Assembly (NCBI RefSeq): GCF_029633825.1
Contig: NZ_CP090642.1
Span: 186,001 to 250,000, forward strand
Length of the DNA: 64,000 nucleotides
Reading direction: 5' to 3'
DNA from: Burkholderia contaminans
GTDB lineage: Bacteria > Pseudomonadota > Gammaproteobacteria > Burkholderiales > Burkholderiaceae
The notes beneath the pieces were generated by a model. That model had not been told where the DNA came from, ran no database searches, and worked only from the letters and a program-made list of their open reading frames with translations. Positions 42,676-50,789 of this stretch are shown in pieces (the stretch's first letter is position 1; every line of letters starts with the position of its first letter). A program made the position numbers and the translations under genes.

Positions 42676-43401
42676 TCATGCCCACTCGGCCGTTACTTCG
42701 ACGGGACGCAGGTCGAACACCAGCACTTCGGCATCCTTCCCGTCGGCGAACGTCAGCGCTTTTTCGTCGCGCACGCGCACGCCGTCGCCTTCGCCGAGCG
42801 TCACGCCGTTGACCGTCACGCTGCCGCGTGCCACGTGCACGTAAGCAAAGCGGTTCGGCGCCAGTTCCAGCGTCGCGCGTTCATCGCCGTCGAACAGGCC
42901 CGCGTAGATCCGCGTGTCCTGCCGGATCTTCAGCGAACCGGCGTCGCCGTTCGGCGAGACGACAAGGGCGAGCTTGCCGCGCTTGTCGTCGGCCGTGACG
43001 TTCGTCTGCTGGTAACGCGGCTCGGCACCTTTTTCGGCCGGCCCGACCCAGATCTGCAGGAAGTGGACCGGCAGTTCCGGCGAGTGGTTGAACTCGCTGT
43101 GACGCACGCCGGTGCCGGCGCTCATCAGTTGCACGTCGCCCGGCACGATCACCGAACCGGTGCCCATCGAGTCCTTGTGTTCCAGCGCGCCGTCGAGCAC
43201 GTACGACAGGATTTCCATGTCGCGGTGCGGGTGCGTGCCGAAGCCGCGGCCCGGGGCGACGCGGTCGTCGTTGATCACCAGCAGGTCGGAGAAGCCGACT
43301 TGCTTCGGATCGAAGTAATTCGCGAACGAAAACGTATGACGGGAGCTGAGCCAGCCATGCTCCGCACGGCCACGTTGGTTTGCTGCACGGATTTCGATCA
43401 T
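42676..43401 (-). CDS. Pirin family protein
   Basis: A 241-residue bicupin. Iron-binding motifs are in the first cupin: GFGTHPHRDMEILSYVLDGA with His-X-His (near residues 57-59) and HSEFNHSPELPVHFLQIWVG with further His/Glu ligands near 101-103. The second cupin (about 150-235) is degenerate. Bacterial pirins include quercetin 2,3-dioxygenases and redox sensors. It lies divergent from a LysR gene (gap about 128 bp) that probably controls it, and upstream of wrbA; together they suggest a quinone or flavonoid stress response. Confidence 0.92.
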   Translation of the reverse strand: MIEIRAANQRGRAEHGWLSSRHTFSFANYFDPKQVGFSDLLVINDDRVAPGRGFGTHPHRDMEILSYVLDGALEHKDSMGTGSVIVPGDVQLMSAGTGVRHSEFNHSPELPVHFLQIWVGPAEKGAEPRYQQTNVTADDKRGKLALVVSPNGDAGSLKIRQDTRIYAGLFDGDERATLELAPNRFAYVHVARGSVTVNGVTLGEGDGVRVRDEKALTFADGKDAEVLVFDLRPVEVTAEWA

Positions 43402-43495
43402 GATTTTTGTTCCTCAAGACGCCGGACCTCGGAAGTGGGCCCGGCCGTTCGTTGAGATGAATCTTAGGTCAATCGATTTGACAAATAAATGGCTG

Positions 43496-43516
43496 TAGCG
43501 ATAATGACTGTCGCTA
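43496..43516. promoter_or_regulatory. Inverted repeat just upstream of LysR start
   Basis: TAGCGA (43496-43501) and TCGCTA (43511-43516) form a 6-bp inverted repeat with a 9-bp spacer, 13 bp before the LysR ATG (43530) and about 95 bp from the pirin start. It is a candidate LysR site in a divergent promoter. Confidence 0.5.
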
Positions 43517-43529
43517 TGGAGTGGACAAT

Positions 43530-44447
43530 ATGGAACTCAACGATCTCAGGATCTTCGTCGCGACGGTCGATGCGGGCAGCTTCACGGCGGCGGCCGACCA
43601 GCTGATGCTGTCCAAGCAGTTCGTCAGCCGCCGCACGATGGCGCTGGAGGCGTCGCTCGGCGTGCGGCTGCTGCACCGGAACACGCGCAACCTCGCGGTG
43701 ACCGAATCGGGGCAGGAGTTCTATGCGCGGGCGCAGCGGATCCTCGCGGAGATCGCCGACGCCGAGCAGGCGATGTCGGTGCGCAGCACCGAGCTGCACG
43801 GGTCGCTGAAAATCAGCGCGCCGCTGTCGTTCGGGATCACGCACGTGTCGCCGCTGATCGCCGAATTCCTGTCCGCACACCCGGCCGTGCGGCTGAACCT
43901 CGACCTGACCGACCGGCGCGTCGACCTGATCGGCGAGGGCTTCGACCTGGTGCTGCGGATCGGCTCGCTCGAGGATTCGACGCTGATCGCGCGCCCGCTC
44001 GGCGCATGGCGGATGATTGCGTGCGCGAGCCCCGCCTACCTGAAGCGGCAGGGCACGCCACAGACGCCGGCCGATCTCGCCGGCCATACGTGCGTGCTGT
44101 ACGGGCGCGAGCGGCGCATCGGCTGGGAATTCCGCGTCGACGGCGTGGCGCGCACGTTCGACGTGCAGGGGCCGCTGGTCGCGAACAATGGCGAGGTGGT
44201 GCGGGACGCGGCGATTGCGGGCCTTGGTATCGCGCTGCTGCCGGATTTCATCGTCGGCGGTGCGCTCGACAGCGGTGCGCTCGTGCCGGTGCTCGACGCG
44301 TATGCGCCGTCGCCGATCGCGCTCAATGCGGTGTTTCCGCAGCATCGGGAAGGGTTCGTCACGCTGCGCACGTTCATCGGGTTTCTCGCGGAACGGCTCG
44401 GCGCGGCTGCGCCGGCGGGGAAGGACGGAGCCGGGCGGGCGCGGTAA
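43530..44447 (+). CDS. LysR-type regulator divergent from pirin gene
   Basis: A 305-residue LysR protein. ATG 43530 has GGAG eight bases upstream; GTG 43521 in frame is less likely. The helix-turn-helix is FVATVDAGSFTAAADQLMLS with KQFVSRRTMALEASLGVRLL. The ligand domain (from residue 88) has LKISAPLSFGITHVSPLIAE and GEGFDLVLRIGSLEDSTLIA, of the CrgA/PecT branch. It ends with a low-complexity GAGRAR tail. It likely governs the divergent pirin/wrbA genes in response to a quinone-like compound; this is inference. Confidence 0.9.
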   Translation: MELNDLRIFVATVDAGSFTAAADQLMLSKQFVSRRTMALEASLGVRLLHRNTRNLAVTESGQEFYARAQRILAEIADAEQAMSVRSTELHGSLKISAPLSFGITHVSPLIAEFLSAHPAVRLNLDLTDRRVDLIGEGFDLVLRIGSLEDSTLIARPLGAWRMIACASPAYLKRQGTPQTPADLAGHTCVLYGRERRIGWEFRVDGVARTFDVQGPLVANNGEVVRDAAIAGLGIALLPDFIVGGALDSGALVPVLDAYAPSPIALNAVFPQHREGFVTLRTFIGFLAERLGAAAPAGKDGAGRAR

Positions 44448-44476
44448 CGGGCAGGGATGCGGGGAATGAGGGTGCT

Positions 44477-44501
44477 ATTCTCCGCATGATTTGCGGAGAA
44501 T
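44477..44501. promoter_or_regulatory. Fic operator 1: perfect 10-bp inverted repeat
   Basis: ATTCTCCGCA (44477-44486) and TGCGGAGAAT (44492-44501) surround TGATT. It sits just upstream of the -35 hexamer of the Fic promoter. The core TCTCCGC recurs at 44533-44551, so both sites probably bind the same protein. Confidence 0.75.
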
Positions 44502-44502
44502 A

Positions 44503-44532
44503 TTGAGTCGTGCGGTGAATCGGTGAGATAAT
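44503..44532 (+). promoter_or_regulatory. Fic gene promoter between two operators
   Basis: TTGAGT (44503-44508), an 18-bp spacer and GATAAT (44527-44532). The two palindromes flank it: operator 1 ends at 44501 and operator 2 starts at 44530. Transcription would start near 44539, about three bases before the ATG, so the mRNA is probably leaderless or nearly so. Confidence 0.6.
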
Positions 44533-44554
44533 CTCCGCATCATGAGCGGAGATT
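44530..44554. promoter_or_regulatory. Fic operator 2 overlapping the start codon
   Basis: AATCTCCGC (44530-44538) and GCGGAGATT (44546-44554) surround a 7-bp loop that contains the ATG (44542-44544). It shares the TCTCCGC half-site with operator 1 and overlaps the -10, the expected transcription start and the first codons, an arrangement typical of tight autorepression. Confidence 0.75.
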
Positions 44555-45663
44555 ACACCTACATCTGGGAGTCGGCCGACTGGCCCGCGTGGCGCTTCGA
44601 CCTCCCCGCACTGGCGACGCCCCTCGCCGACGTCAGCCGTGCGCAAGGCATGCTGGCCGGGCGGCTGGCGGACGTCGGCCTGGCGTTGCGCGACGAGGCC
44701 AGCCTCGCCGCGCTGACGGAAGATGTCGTCAAGACGAGCGCCATCGAGGGCGAAAGCCTGAACGTCGCGTCGGTCCGGTCGTCGATCGCGCGCCGGCTCG
44801 GCGTCGATATCGGCGCGCTGGCGCCGGTCGATCGTCATGTCGAGGGCGTGGTCGACATGGTGCTGGACGCGACGACCCATGCGGCGGCGCCGGTCACGGA
44901 CGCCCGTCTGTTCGGGTGGCATGCGGCGCTGTTCCCGACCGGCTACTCGGGGATGTCGCGGATCACGGTCGGCGGCTGGCGCACGGACGCGACGGGGCCG
45001 ATGCAGGTCGTGTCCGGGCCGATCGGCCGGCAGCGCGTGCATTTCGAGGCGCCGCCCGCCGCGCGCGTCGCCAGCGAGATCGGGCGCTTTCTCGCGTGGC
45101 TCAATGCCGCACCGGCCGAGCCCTTGCTGATCCGCGCCGGCCTTGCCCATCTGTGGTTCGTCACGCTCCATCCGTTCGACGACGGCAACGGCCGGATTGC
45201 GCGTGCGCTCGGGGATCTGGTCCTCGCGCGCGCCGACCGCAGCCCGCAGCGTTTCTACAGCCTGTCGGCGCAGATCCAGCGCGAGCGCAACGCGTATTAC
45301 GACGTGCTGGAGCGGACGCAACGCGGTTCGCTCGACGTCACGGAATGGCTCGCGTGGTTCCTGACCGCGCTCGGCAGGGCCATCGATCACGCGCACACGA
45401 CGCTCGACGCGGTGCTGGTCAAGGCGCGCTTCTGGCAGCGCTGCGCGGGCCTCGCGATGAACGAACGCCAGGTGAAGGTCATGAATCGCCTGCTCGACGG
45501 CTTCGAGGGGAAGCTGACTTCCACCAAGTGGGCGGCGCTCGCGAAATGCTCGCAAGACACCGCGCTGCGGGACATCACCGAACTCGTCGAGCACGGTGTG
45601 CTGCGCCGCTCGTCGTCCGGTGGGCGGAGCACGAGTTACGAGCTGGCGCCGGTCGACGGCTGA
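44542..45663 (+). CDS. Fic-domain AMPylase with N-terminal inhibitory helix and C-terminal winged helix
   Basis: A 373-residue protein. The Fic catalytic motif HPFDDGNGRIAR is complete (His210), so it should transfer AMP or another nucleotide part to target proteins. The N-terminal region has TSAIEGE (Thr65-Glu69-Gly70), which fits the class II inhibitory motif that blocks ATP in the resting state. The C-terminal 65 residues (KVMNRLLDGFEGKLTSTKWA; CSQDTALRDITELVEHGVLR) are a winged helix-turn-helix. The gene stands alone, with palindromes on both sides of its promoter that its own winged helix probably recognises. That makes it a likely self-regulating enzyme, and not a classical toxin with a separate antitoxin, as no antitoxin gene is seen. 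Confidence 0.92.
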   Translation: MSGDYTYIWESADWPAWRFDLPALATPLADVSRAQGMLAGRLADVGLALRDEASLAALTEDVVKTSAIEGESLNVASVRSSIARRLGVDIGALAPVDRHVEGVVDMVLDATTHAAAPVTDARLFGWHAALFPTGYSGMSRITVGGWRTDATGPMQVVSGPIGRQRVHFEAPPAARVASEIGRFLAWLNAAPAEPLLIRAGLAHLWFVTLHPFDDGNGRIARALGDLVLARADRSPQRFYSLSAQIQRERNAYYDVLERTQRGSLDVTEWLAWFLTALGRAIDHAHTTLDAVLVKARFWQRCAGLAMNERQVKVMNRLLDGFEGKLTSTKWAALAKCSQDTALRDITELVEHGVLRRSSSGGRSTSYELAPVDG

Positions 45664-46000
45664 CGCCGGCCGGGGTCATGACCGGCGGGCGTTGGCCGCG
45701 ACGGAGCGGAGTCGTGTTGCCGCTCCGATCGTTTCCTCATCGACCGGGCGGTGGCTCGCTTCGGTCCGCACCTGTCCGCATGGCCGTGACCCAAGCGATT
45801 GCCCGCGCCTGTTTGTCCAATGCCGCGTGGCCGCAGGAACGGTTGAGTTGACATCGACCGATCGATTGATCGGCGCCCCGCATTCGGGTTAGGCTTCGGC
45901 GAGTAACGGCCTGCGCCGCATGCCGGGCCGGGCGTTTTTACCTCGAATGCCGCGTGCAGGTAGCGTCTACAGGCGCGCGATCGTGCGACGAGCCAAGCCG
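45664..46000. promoter_or_regulatory. Gene-free interval of about 340 bp before the LprI-domain gene
   Basis: TTGACA, a consensus -35, lies at 45848-45853. A short palindrome CCGATC-GATT-GATCGG follows at 45858-45873, but no good -10 is seen at the right distance. The interval may hold the promoter of the LprI-domain gene. I see no gene. Confidence 0.4.
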
Positions 46001-47071
46001 ATGACCCTCCAGAACCGATCGAATGCGCGCGGGCAAACCGCGTTTCCCGCCAGTGACGCAGCGCGCACGCCACTGCGATCCATCGTGGCGGCTGCACTGT
46101 TGACGCTGCTGCCGCTCGCCGCGCATGCCGCGGGCTTCGACTGCGCGAAAGCCGCGTCGCCAACCGAGAAGGCAATCTGCGCGAACGCCGCGCTGTCGAA
46201 GCTCGACGGCGATCTGGCGGTGGCATGGAAGCAGGCGCTCGGAAAAGGCGGTGACACGGCCGCGCTGAAAGCCGCGCAGTTGAAATGGCTCAAGCAGCGC
46301 GACCGGTGCGGCGGCGACGAGCAGTGCCTCGGCGACCGCTACCGCGAACGGCTCGCGAGCCTGAACGGCAAGCCGCTGGCCGCCGACCGCTGGCAGCAGA
46401 CGTGGTACATGACGAGCGACAACCCGTCGTTCGGCGGCGTGCTGACGTTCACCGGCACGGCGCCGCGCCTGCATTTCGAGCTGAGCGGCAACAACGGCGC
46501 GAATACGGGCGGGCTCGATGGCGACATCGTGCTGCACGGCGACAGCGGCACCTATCGCCAGGACAAATGCCGGCTCGATTTCGAACGGAAGGGCGGGCGT
46601 ATCGGCATCACGCAACACGGCGCGGATGTCGATTGCGGTGCGGGCTCGGGAGTTTTCTACGGCGGCCAGTATGTGACCGCGTCGCAGTTCCAGGCCAAAC
46701 CGGCGGCCGACCTGCTGAGCCTCAAGGTCGTCGACGACGCGACGCAGAACGCGACCGCGCACAAACTGCTCGGCGCCGATTACCAGACGCTCGTCGACAA
46801 CGTCAATTACAGCGCCGACGAAAAGGATCTCGACGGGCTGAACGCGCATGTGGCGTCGTACTGGGTGCGCGGCATCGCGACGACGAATGCGGCGATCGTG
46901 ATGCGCCGCGGTAACGACCTGTGGATCGGGCTGCTCGTGTTCGACGCGAAGAACGATGTCCGGATGCGCTATTACACGAACGTGCCGGCGTGGAAGAAGC
47001 GCGTGCCGAAGACCATCCAGGCGTGGCACGACAATCTCGACAAGACGCTGCCGGTCGACGTGATGCAGTGA
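46001..47071 (+). CDS. Secreted protein with N-terminal LprI (DUF1311) domain
   Basis: A 356-residue exported protein. ATG 46001 is followed by about 25 polar residues and then a hydrophobic signal core LRSIVAAALLTLLPLAAHAA. The mature N-terminus has the LprI/DUF1311 signature FDCAKAASPTEKAICANAAL with further conserved cysteines (DRCGGDEQCLGDRY), as in lysozyme-inhibitor LprI-like proteins. The remaining 230 residues form a beta-rich domain (MTSDNPSFGGVLTFTGTAPR; DGDIVLHGDSGTYRQDKCRL) that I do not recognise. A role in binding lysozyme or cell-wall material is possible, not shown. The long polar stretch before the signal core suggests that a later start may be used. Confidence 0.75.
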   Translation: MTLQNRSNARGQTAFPASDAARTPLRSIVAAALLTLLPLAAHAAGFDCAKAASPTEKAICANAALSKLDGDLAVAWKQALGKGGDTAALKAAQLKWLKQRDRCGGDEQCLGDRYRERLASLNGKPLAADRWQQTWYMTSDNPSFGGVLTFTGTAPRLHFELSGNNGANTGGLDGDIVLHGDSGTYRQDKCRLDFERKGGRIGITQHGADVDCGAGSGVFYGGQYVTASQFQAKPAADLLSLKVVDDATQNATAHKLLGADYQTLVDNVNYSADEKDLDGLNAHVASYWVRGIATTNAAIVMRRGNDLWIGLLVFDAKNDVRMRYYTNVPAWKKRVPKTIQAWHDNLDKTLPVDVMQ

Positions 47072-47112
47072 TTGACGGGCAAGCCGGGCAGCCGAAGGCG
47101 CCCGGTGCGTCT

Positions 47113-48138
47113 TTATTTCTTAAGTCCTGCCCGAGCGTGTGCAGGCGCCGCGGCCGATTCCCGCGTGCGCAACTCCGGCAGCACCGCATGACCCGGCCCC
47201 GTTGCGCCGTTCTCGAGCGCGTCGAGCAACGCGTGCGCGGCCTGGCGCCCGATCGCGTTGGTGTCGACCCACATCGTCGTCAGGGGCGGCTGGATCTCGC
47301 GCGCGAGCGCGATGTCGTCGAACCCGGTGATCGACAATTGCGCGGGCACGTCGATGCCGAGCGCCTGCGCCTCGAGCAACGCGCCCAGTGCGAGCGCATC
47401 GTTGCCGCAGATCACGGCCGTCGGCCGCGTGGCCGCGTCGCTGTCGGCGATCGCGCGCAGGCTCGCCCGCCCGAACGCGATCGTGGCCGCGCCTTCGTGC
47501 TGATGGACGGGGCGCACCGCGAGCCCGTGCGCGGCCAGCGTGTCGTGAATGCCGCGCAGGCGGGCCTGCACACGGTCGTTGTCGGCGGACGGCTGCATGA
47601 TGATCGCGAAATCGCGGTGGCCGAGGTCGAGCAGGTGGGTGGTGAGCTGCGCGAACGCCGCGCGATTGTCGAAGCCGATGCAGCAGTGCGGGCTGTCGTC
47701 GCGATACGCATAAGTGACGACGTACGGCACGCGGTGCATCGCAAGCAGTTCGAACAGTTCCGGCGGATACGCTTCGCCGACGAGCGACACGGCTTCCACG
47801 CCGCGCGACAGCATCGCGCGTACTTGGTCGAGCGCCTGCGCCGGATCGTAGTTCGAGCAGCCGAGGAACAGCGTGATGCCGTGCTCGGCCATGACCGTCT
47901 GCATGCCCGCGACTTGCGATGCGAACACCTGGTCGTCGAGCGTCGGAATGATCGCGCCCGTGATGTGGGTGCGCGTGGACGCGAGTGCGCGGCCCGCCGC
48001 ATTCGGGATCCAGTTCAGCGCGCGCGCCGCGTCGCGCACGCGTTGCTGCACGTCGGCCGACACCTTGCCGGGATCGTTGTACACGCGCGAAACGGTCGCG
48101 GTCGACACGCCGGCCAGCTTCGCGACATCGCCGAGCAC
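47113..48138 (-). CDS. LacI-family repressor (start uncertain)
   Basis: About 341 residues. The helix-turn-helix is VAKLAGVSTATVSRVYNDPG followed by the hinge, and the sugar-binding domain has GAIIPTLDDQVFASQVAGMQ, SLVGEAYPPELFELL and AVICGNDALALGALLEAQAL, all of the periplasmic-binding-protein fold. The only in-frame start codon is GTG 48138, one residue before the HTH, with no ribosome binding site; the frame stays open upstream as an Arg/Ser/Gly-rich stretch to 48241 without a start codon. An ATG at 48197 in another frame gives a similar basic N-terminus, so a single-base indel in the GCGC-rich run near 48160 is possible. It is divergent from the kinase-MFS-aldolase operon and probably represses it. 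Confidence 0.8.
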   Translation of the reverse strand: MLGDVAKLAGVSTATVSRVYNDPGKVSADVQQRVRDAARALNWIPNAAGRALASTRTHITGAIIPTLDDQVFASQVAGMQTVMAEHGITLFLGCSNYDPAQALDQVRAMLSRGVEAVSLVGEAYPPELFELLAMHRVPYVVTYAYRDDSPHCCIGFDNRAAFAQLTTHLLDLGHRDFAIIMQPSADNDRVQARLRGIHDTLAAHGLAVRPVHQHEGAATIAFGRASLRAIADSDAATRPTAVICGNDALALGALLEAQALGIDVPAQLSITGFDDIALAREIQPPLTTMWVDTNAIGRQAAHALLDALENGATGPGHAVLPELRTRESAAAPAHARAGLKK

Positions 48139-48307
48139 CGAGCGGCCGCTGCCGCGGCGCGCGCGCGGCGCGCCGCCACGGGACGGGGCGCGCTCATCGG
48201 GCGACTCCCGGCATGGCGGTGGTGGCGGCGCTACGCGTTGTCAAATGCGTCAATGTTTACCCTCGATTCATGGTGGCGCCGCTTGCATTCTCGCTCGACC
48301 CTGTGAG

Positions 48308-48325
48308 AATGTAAGCGCTATCTTG
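48308..48325. promoter_or_regulatory. Degenerate LacI operator upstream of kinase operon
   Basis: AATGTAAGCGCTATCTTG matches the left half of the perfect operator at 48416 in its first ten bases (AATGTAAGCG) and partly in the right half. It may be an auxiliary site about 108 bp away. Confidence 0.45.
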
Positions 48326-48415
48326 GCGTGCTTCCACATTATGTCAGACCCATATTCTATCCATATCGTGAAATTTTCATCGACGACGGCCATTCCGGCC
48401 TTTTTGTCCGTCTCA

Positions 48416-48433
48416 AATGTAAGCGGTTACATT
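48416..48433. promoter_or_regulatory. LacI-type operator next to the kinase start codon
   Basis: AATGTAA GCGG TTACATT is a perfect 7-bp inverted repeat with a 4-bp spacer, centred like LacI-family operators. It ends five bases before the kinase ATG (48439), so a bound repressor would block transcription or translation start. Confidence 0.7.
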
Positions 48434-48438
48434 CGGAA

Positions 48439-49365
48439 ATGAGCAACATCTGTCCACCGCGCATCGCCGTCGTCGGCAGCGTGAACATCGACCTCGTCAC
48501 ACGCGCGCCGCGCCTGCCGGTGCCGGGCGAGACGCTGCTCGGCACCGATTTCCAGACCGTCCATGGCGGCAAGGGGGCGAACCAGGCGGTCGCGGCCGCG
48601 CGCCTGGGCGCGTCGGTCGCGATGATCGGCTGCGTCGGCGACGACGCATTCGGTGCGCGCCTGCACGACGCACTGTCGGCAGAGGGCATCGACGTGACGC
48701 ACCTGGACCGGATCGGCGGTACGGCGACCGGGGTGGCCACGATCACGGTCGGCGAAGGCGGCGCGAACAGCATCGTCGTCGTGCCCGGCGCGAATGCGCG
48801 CCTCGATGCCGACCGGATCGACGCGGCGCGCGAAGCGATCGCCGGGGCCGCGATGCTCGTGAGCCAGCTCGAAGTGCCTGTCGCCACCGTGGCGCGAGCC
48901 ATTGCCTGTGCGTCCGCGCACCGCACGCCGGTGCTGCTCAATCCCGCGCCCGCGCAGCGGCTGTTCGACGCGCTGCTCGCACGGGTCGACTACCTCGTCG
49001 TCAACGAGACCGAAGCCGAGTCGCTGACCGGCATCGCCGTCGGCGACGATGCGTCCGCCGTGCGCGCCGCCGATGCGCTGCGCGCGAAGGGCGTGGGCAA
49101 CGTGCTGGTCACGCTTGGCGCGCGCGGCGTGTGCTGGCGCGGCGGTGCGGGCAATGGCCGCCTGCGGGCGATGTCGGTGGTCGCGGTCGATACGACCGCG
49201 GCCGGCGACACGTTCGTCGGCGGGTTCGCGGCCGCCCGCGCGGGCGGCGCGTCGATGGACGACGCGATCGGCTTCGGCCAGCGCGCCGCCGCGATCAGCG
49301 TGACGCGCTACGGTGCGCAGACCTCGATTCCGACGCGCGACGAAGTGGCGCGCCTGGAACCCTGA
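48439..49365 (+). CDS. PfkB-family carbohydrate kinase (ribokinase-like)
   Basis: A 308-residue kinase. PfkB signature 1 is in VHGGKGANQAVAAARLGASV (near residue 40) and signature 2 with the catalytic base in DTTAAGDTFVGGFAAARAGG (Asp near 255). Ribokinase landmarks such as VVGSVNIDLVTRAPRLPVPG and NPAPAQRL are present. It should phosphorylate a sugar or sugar acid. The next genes encode a transporter and a DHDPS-family aldolase, so the substrate may be a 2-keto-3-deoxy sugar acid rather than ribose. The start ATG lies just after a perfect operator. Confidence 0.88.
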   Translation: MSNICPPRIAVVGSVNIDLVTRAPRLPVPGETLLGTDFQTVHGGKGANQAVAAARLGASVAMIGCVGDDAFGARLHDALSAEGIDVTHLDRIGGTATGVATITVGEGGANSIVVVPGANARLDADRIDAAREAIAGAAMLVSQLEVPVATVARAIACASAHRTPVLLNPAPAQRLFDALLARVDYLVVNETEAESLTGIAVGDDASAVRAADALRAKGVGNVLVTLGARGVCWRGGAGNGRLRAMSVVAVDTTAAGDTFVGGFAAARAGGASMDDAIGFGQRAAAISVTRYGAQTSIPTRDEVARLEP

Positions 49366-49425
49366 ATTCCGCATCAGACGGACAGGCCGGAACCGGCCGA
49401 CATCACTGACATGGAGACAACCGCA

Positions 49426-50745
49426 ATGAACGAAACCCCGACCATTCCGCCCGCTCCGCCGCGTATCCGCCGCGGGCAACGCATCGCGCTCGCGCTGTTG
49501 ATGGTGAGCGGCATCGTCAACTACCTCGATCGCGGCACGCTGGCCGTCGCGAGTTCGGCGATCCGCGCCGATCTCGGCCTGTCGCTCGCGCAAATGGGGC
49601 TGCTGCTGTCGGCCTTCTCGTGGAGCTACGCGCTGTGCCAGTTCCCGGTCGGCGGCCTCGTCGACCGCATCGGGCCGCGCCGGCTGCTCGGGATCGGCCT
49701 GATCGTGTGGTCGATCGCGCAAGCGGCGGGCGGCATCGTATCGACCTTCGGCTGGTTCATCGTCGCGCGCATCGTGCTCGGCATCGGCGAGGCGCCGCAG
49801 TTCCCGTCGGCCGCGCGGGTGGTGAGCAACTGGTTTCCGCTGCGCGCACGCGGCACGCCGACCGGCATTTTCAACGCCGCGTCGCCGCTCGGCACCGCGC
49901 TTGCGCCGTTGCTGCTGTCGATCCTCGTCGCGTCGTTCGACTGGCGCTGGGCGTTCATCGCGACGGGCGCAGCCGGTCTCGTCGTCGCCGTCGTCTGGTT
50001 CGCGCTGTATCGCGATCCGGTGCGCGCGCAACTGACCGCCACCGAGCGCAATTATCTCGACGCCGACGCGCAGAGCACGGTCGCGGCGCCGAAACTGACG
50101 TTCGCCGAATGGCGCGGCCTGTTCTCGCACGGCACGACCTGGGGGATGCTGATCGGCTATTTCGGTTCCGTGTACCTGAACTGGGTGTACCTCACCTGGC
50201 TGCCGGGCTACCTGACGATGGAGCGGCACATGAGCCTGATCCGCACCGGCTTTGCCGCGTCGGTGCCGTTCCTGTGCGGGTTCGTCGGCTCGCTGCTGGC
50301 CGGCTGGCTGTCGGACCTGGTCACGCGCCGCAGCCGTTCGCCGGTCGTGAGCCGGCGTAATGCGGTGGTGGTCGCGATGCTCGGGATGGTCGCGTTCACG
50401 ATTCCCGCCGCGCTCGTGCAGAGCAATACGGTGGCGCTTGCCTGCATTTCGGTCGTGATCTTTCTCGCCAACGCGGCGTCGGCCTGTTCGTGGGCGCTCG
50501 CGACGGCAGCCGCGCCGCCGAGCCGCATCGCGTCGCTCGGTGCGATCCAGAATTTCGGCGGTTTCATCGGCGGCGCGCTCGCGCCGATCCTCACGGGCAT
50601 CATTGCGCAGAAGTGGTCGTTCGTGCCGGCGCTTCTGGCGGCCGCGGCGATCGCGTTCGCCGGTGCAATGGCGTACCTGCTGCTGGTGCGCAAGCCGATT
50701 CCCGAGCAGGCCGCGAACGCTGCATCCAGACCGTTGCCGGCCTGA
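49426..50745 (+). CDS. MFS transporter, anion:cation symporter (ACS) family
   Basis: A 439-residue protein with 12 transmembrane segments. The motif GGLVDRIGPRRLLGIGLIVW, NYLDRGTLAVASSAIRADLG near the N-terminus and the ACS-like EAPQFPSAARVVSNWFPLRA are clear. This family takes up organic acids such as glucarate, galactonate and other sugar acids with a cation. ATG 49426 has GGAG nine bases upstream; ATG 49411 in frame is an alternative. It is the second gene of the LacI-controlled operon and probably brings in the substrate. Confidence 0.92.
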   Translation: MNETPTIPPAPPRIRRGQRIALALLMVSGIVNYLDRGTLAVASSAIRADLGLSLAQMGLLLSAFSWSYALCQFPVGGLVDRIGPRRLLGIGLIVWSIAQAAGGIVSTFGWFIVARIVLGIGEAPQFPSAARVVSNWFPLRARGTPTGIFNAASPLGTALAPLLLSILVASFDWRWAFIATGAAGLVVAVVWFALYRDPVRAQLTATERNYLDADAQSTVAAPKLTFAEWRGLFSHGTTWGMLIGYFGSVYLNWVYLTWLPGYLTMERHMSLIRTGFAASVPFLCGFVGSLLAGWLSDLVTRRSRSPVVSRRNAVVVAMLGMVAFTIPAALVQSNTVALACISVVIFLANAASACSWALATAAAPPSRIASLGAIQNFGGFIGGALAPILTGIIAQKWSFVPALLAAAAIAFAGAMAYLLLVRKPIPEQAANAASRPLPA

Positions 50746-50789
50746 GCACGCGGCATGCGCCACGCATTCACTGAAGCAAGGAGAAACAG

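Noticed and set aside
45848..45876. Promoter built on the consensus TTGACA before the LprI-domain gene
   Set aside because: The -35 is perfect but no acceptable -10 follows at 16-18 bp, so I list only the interval.
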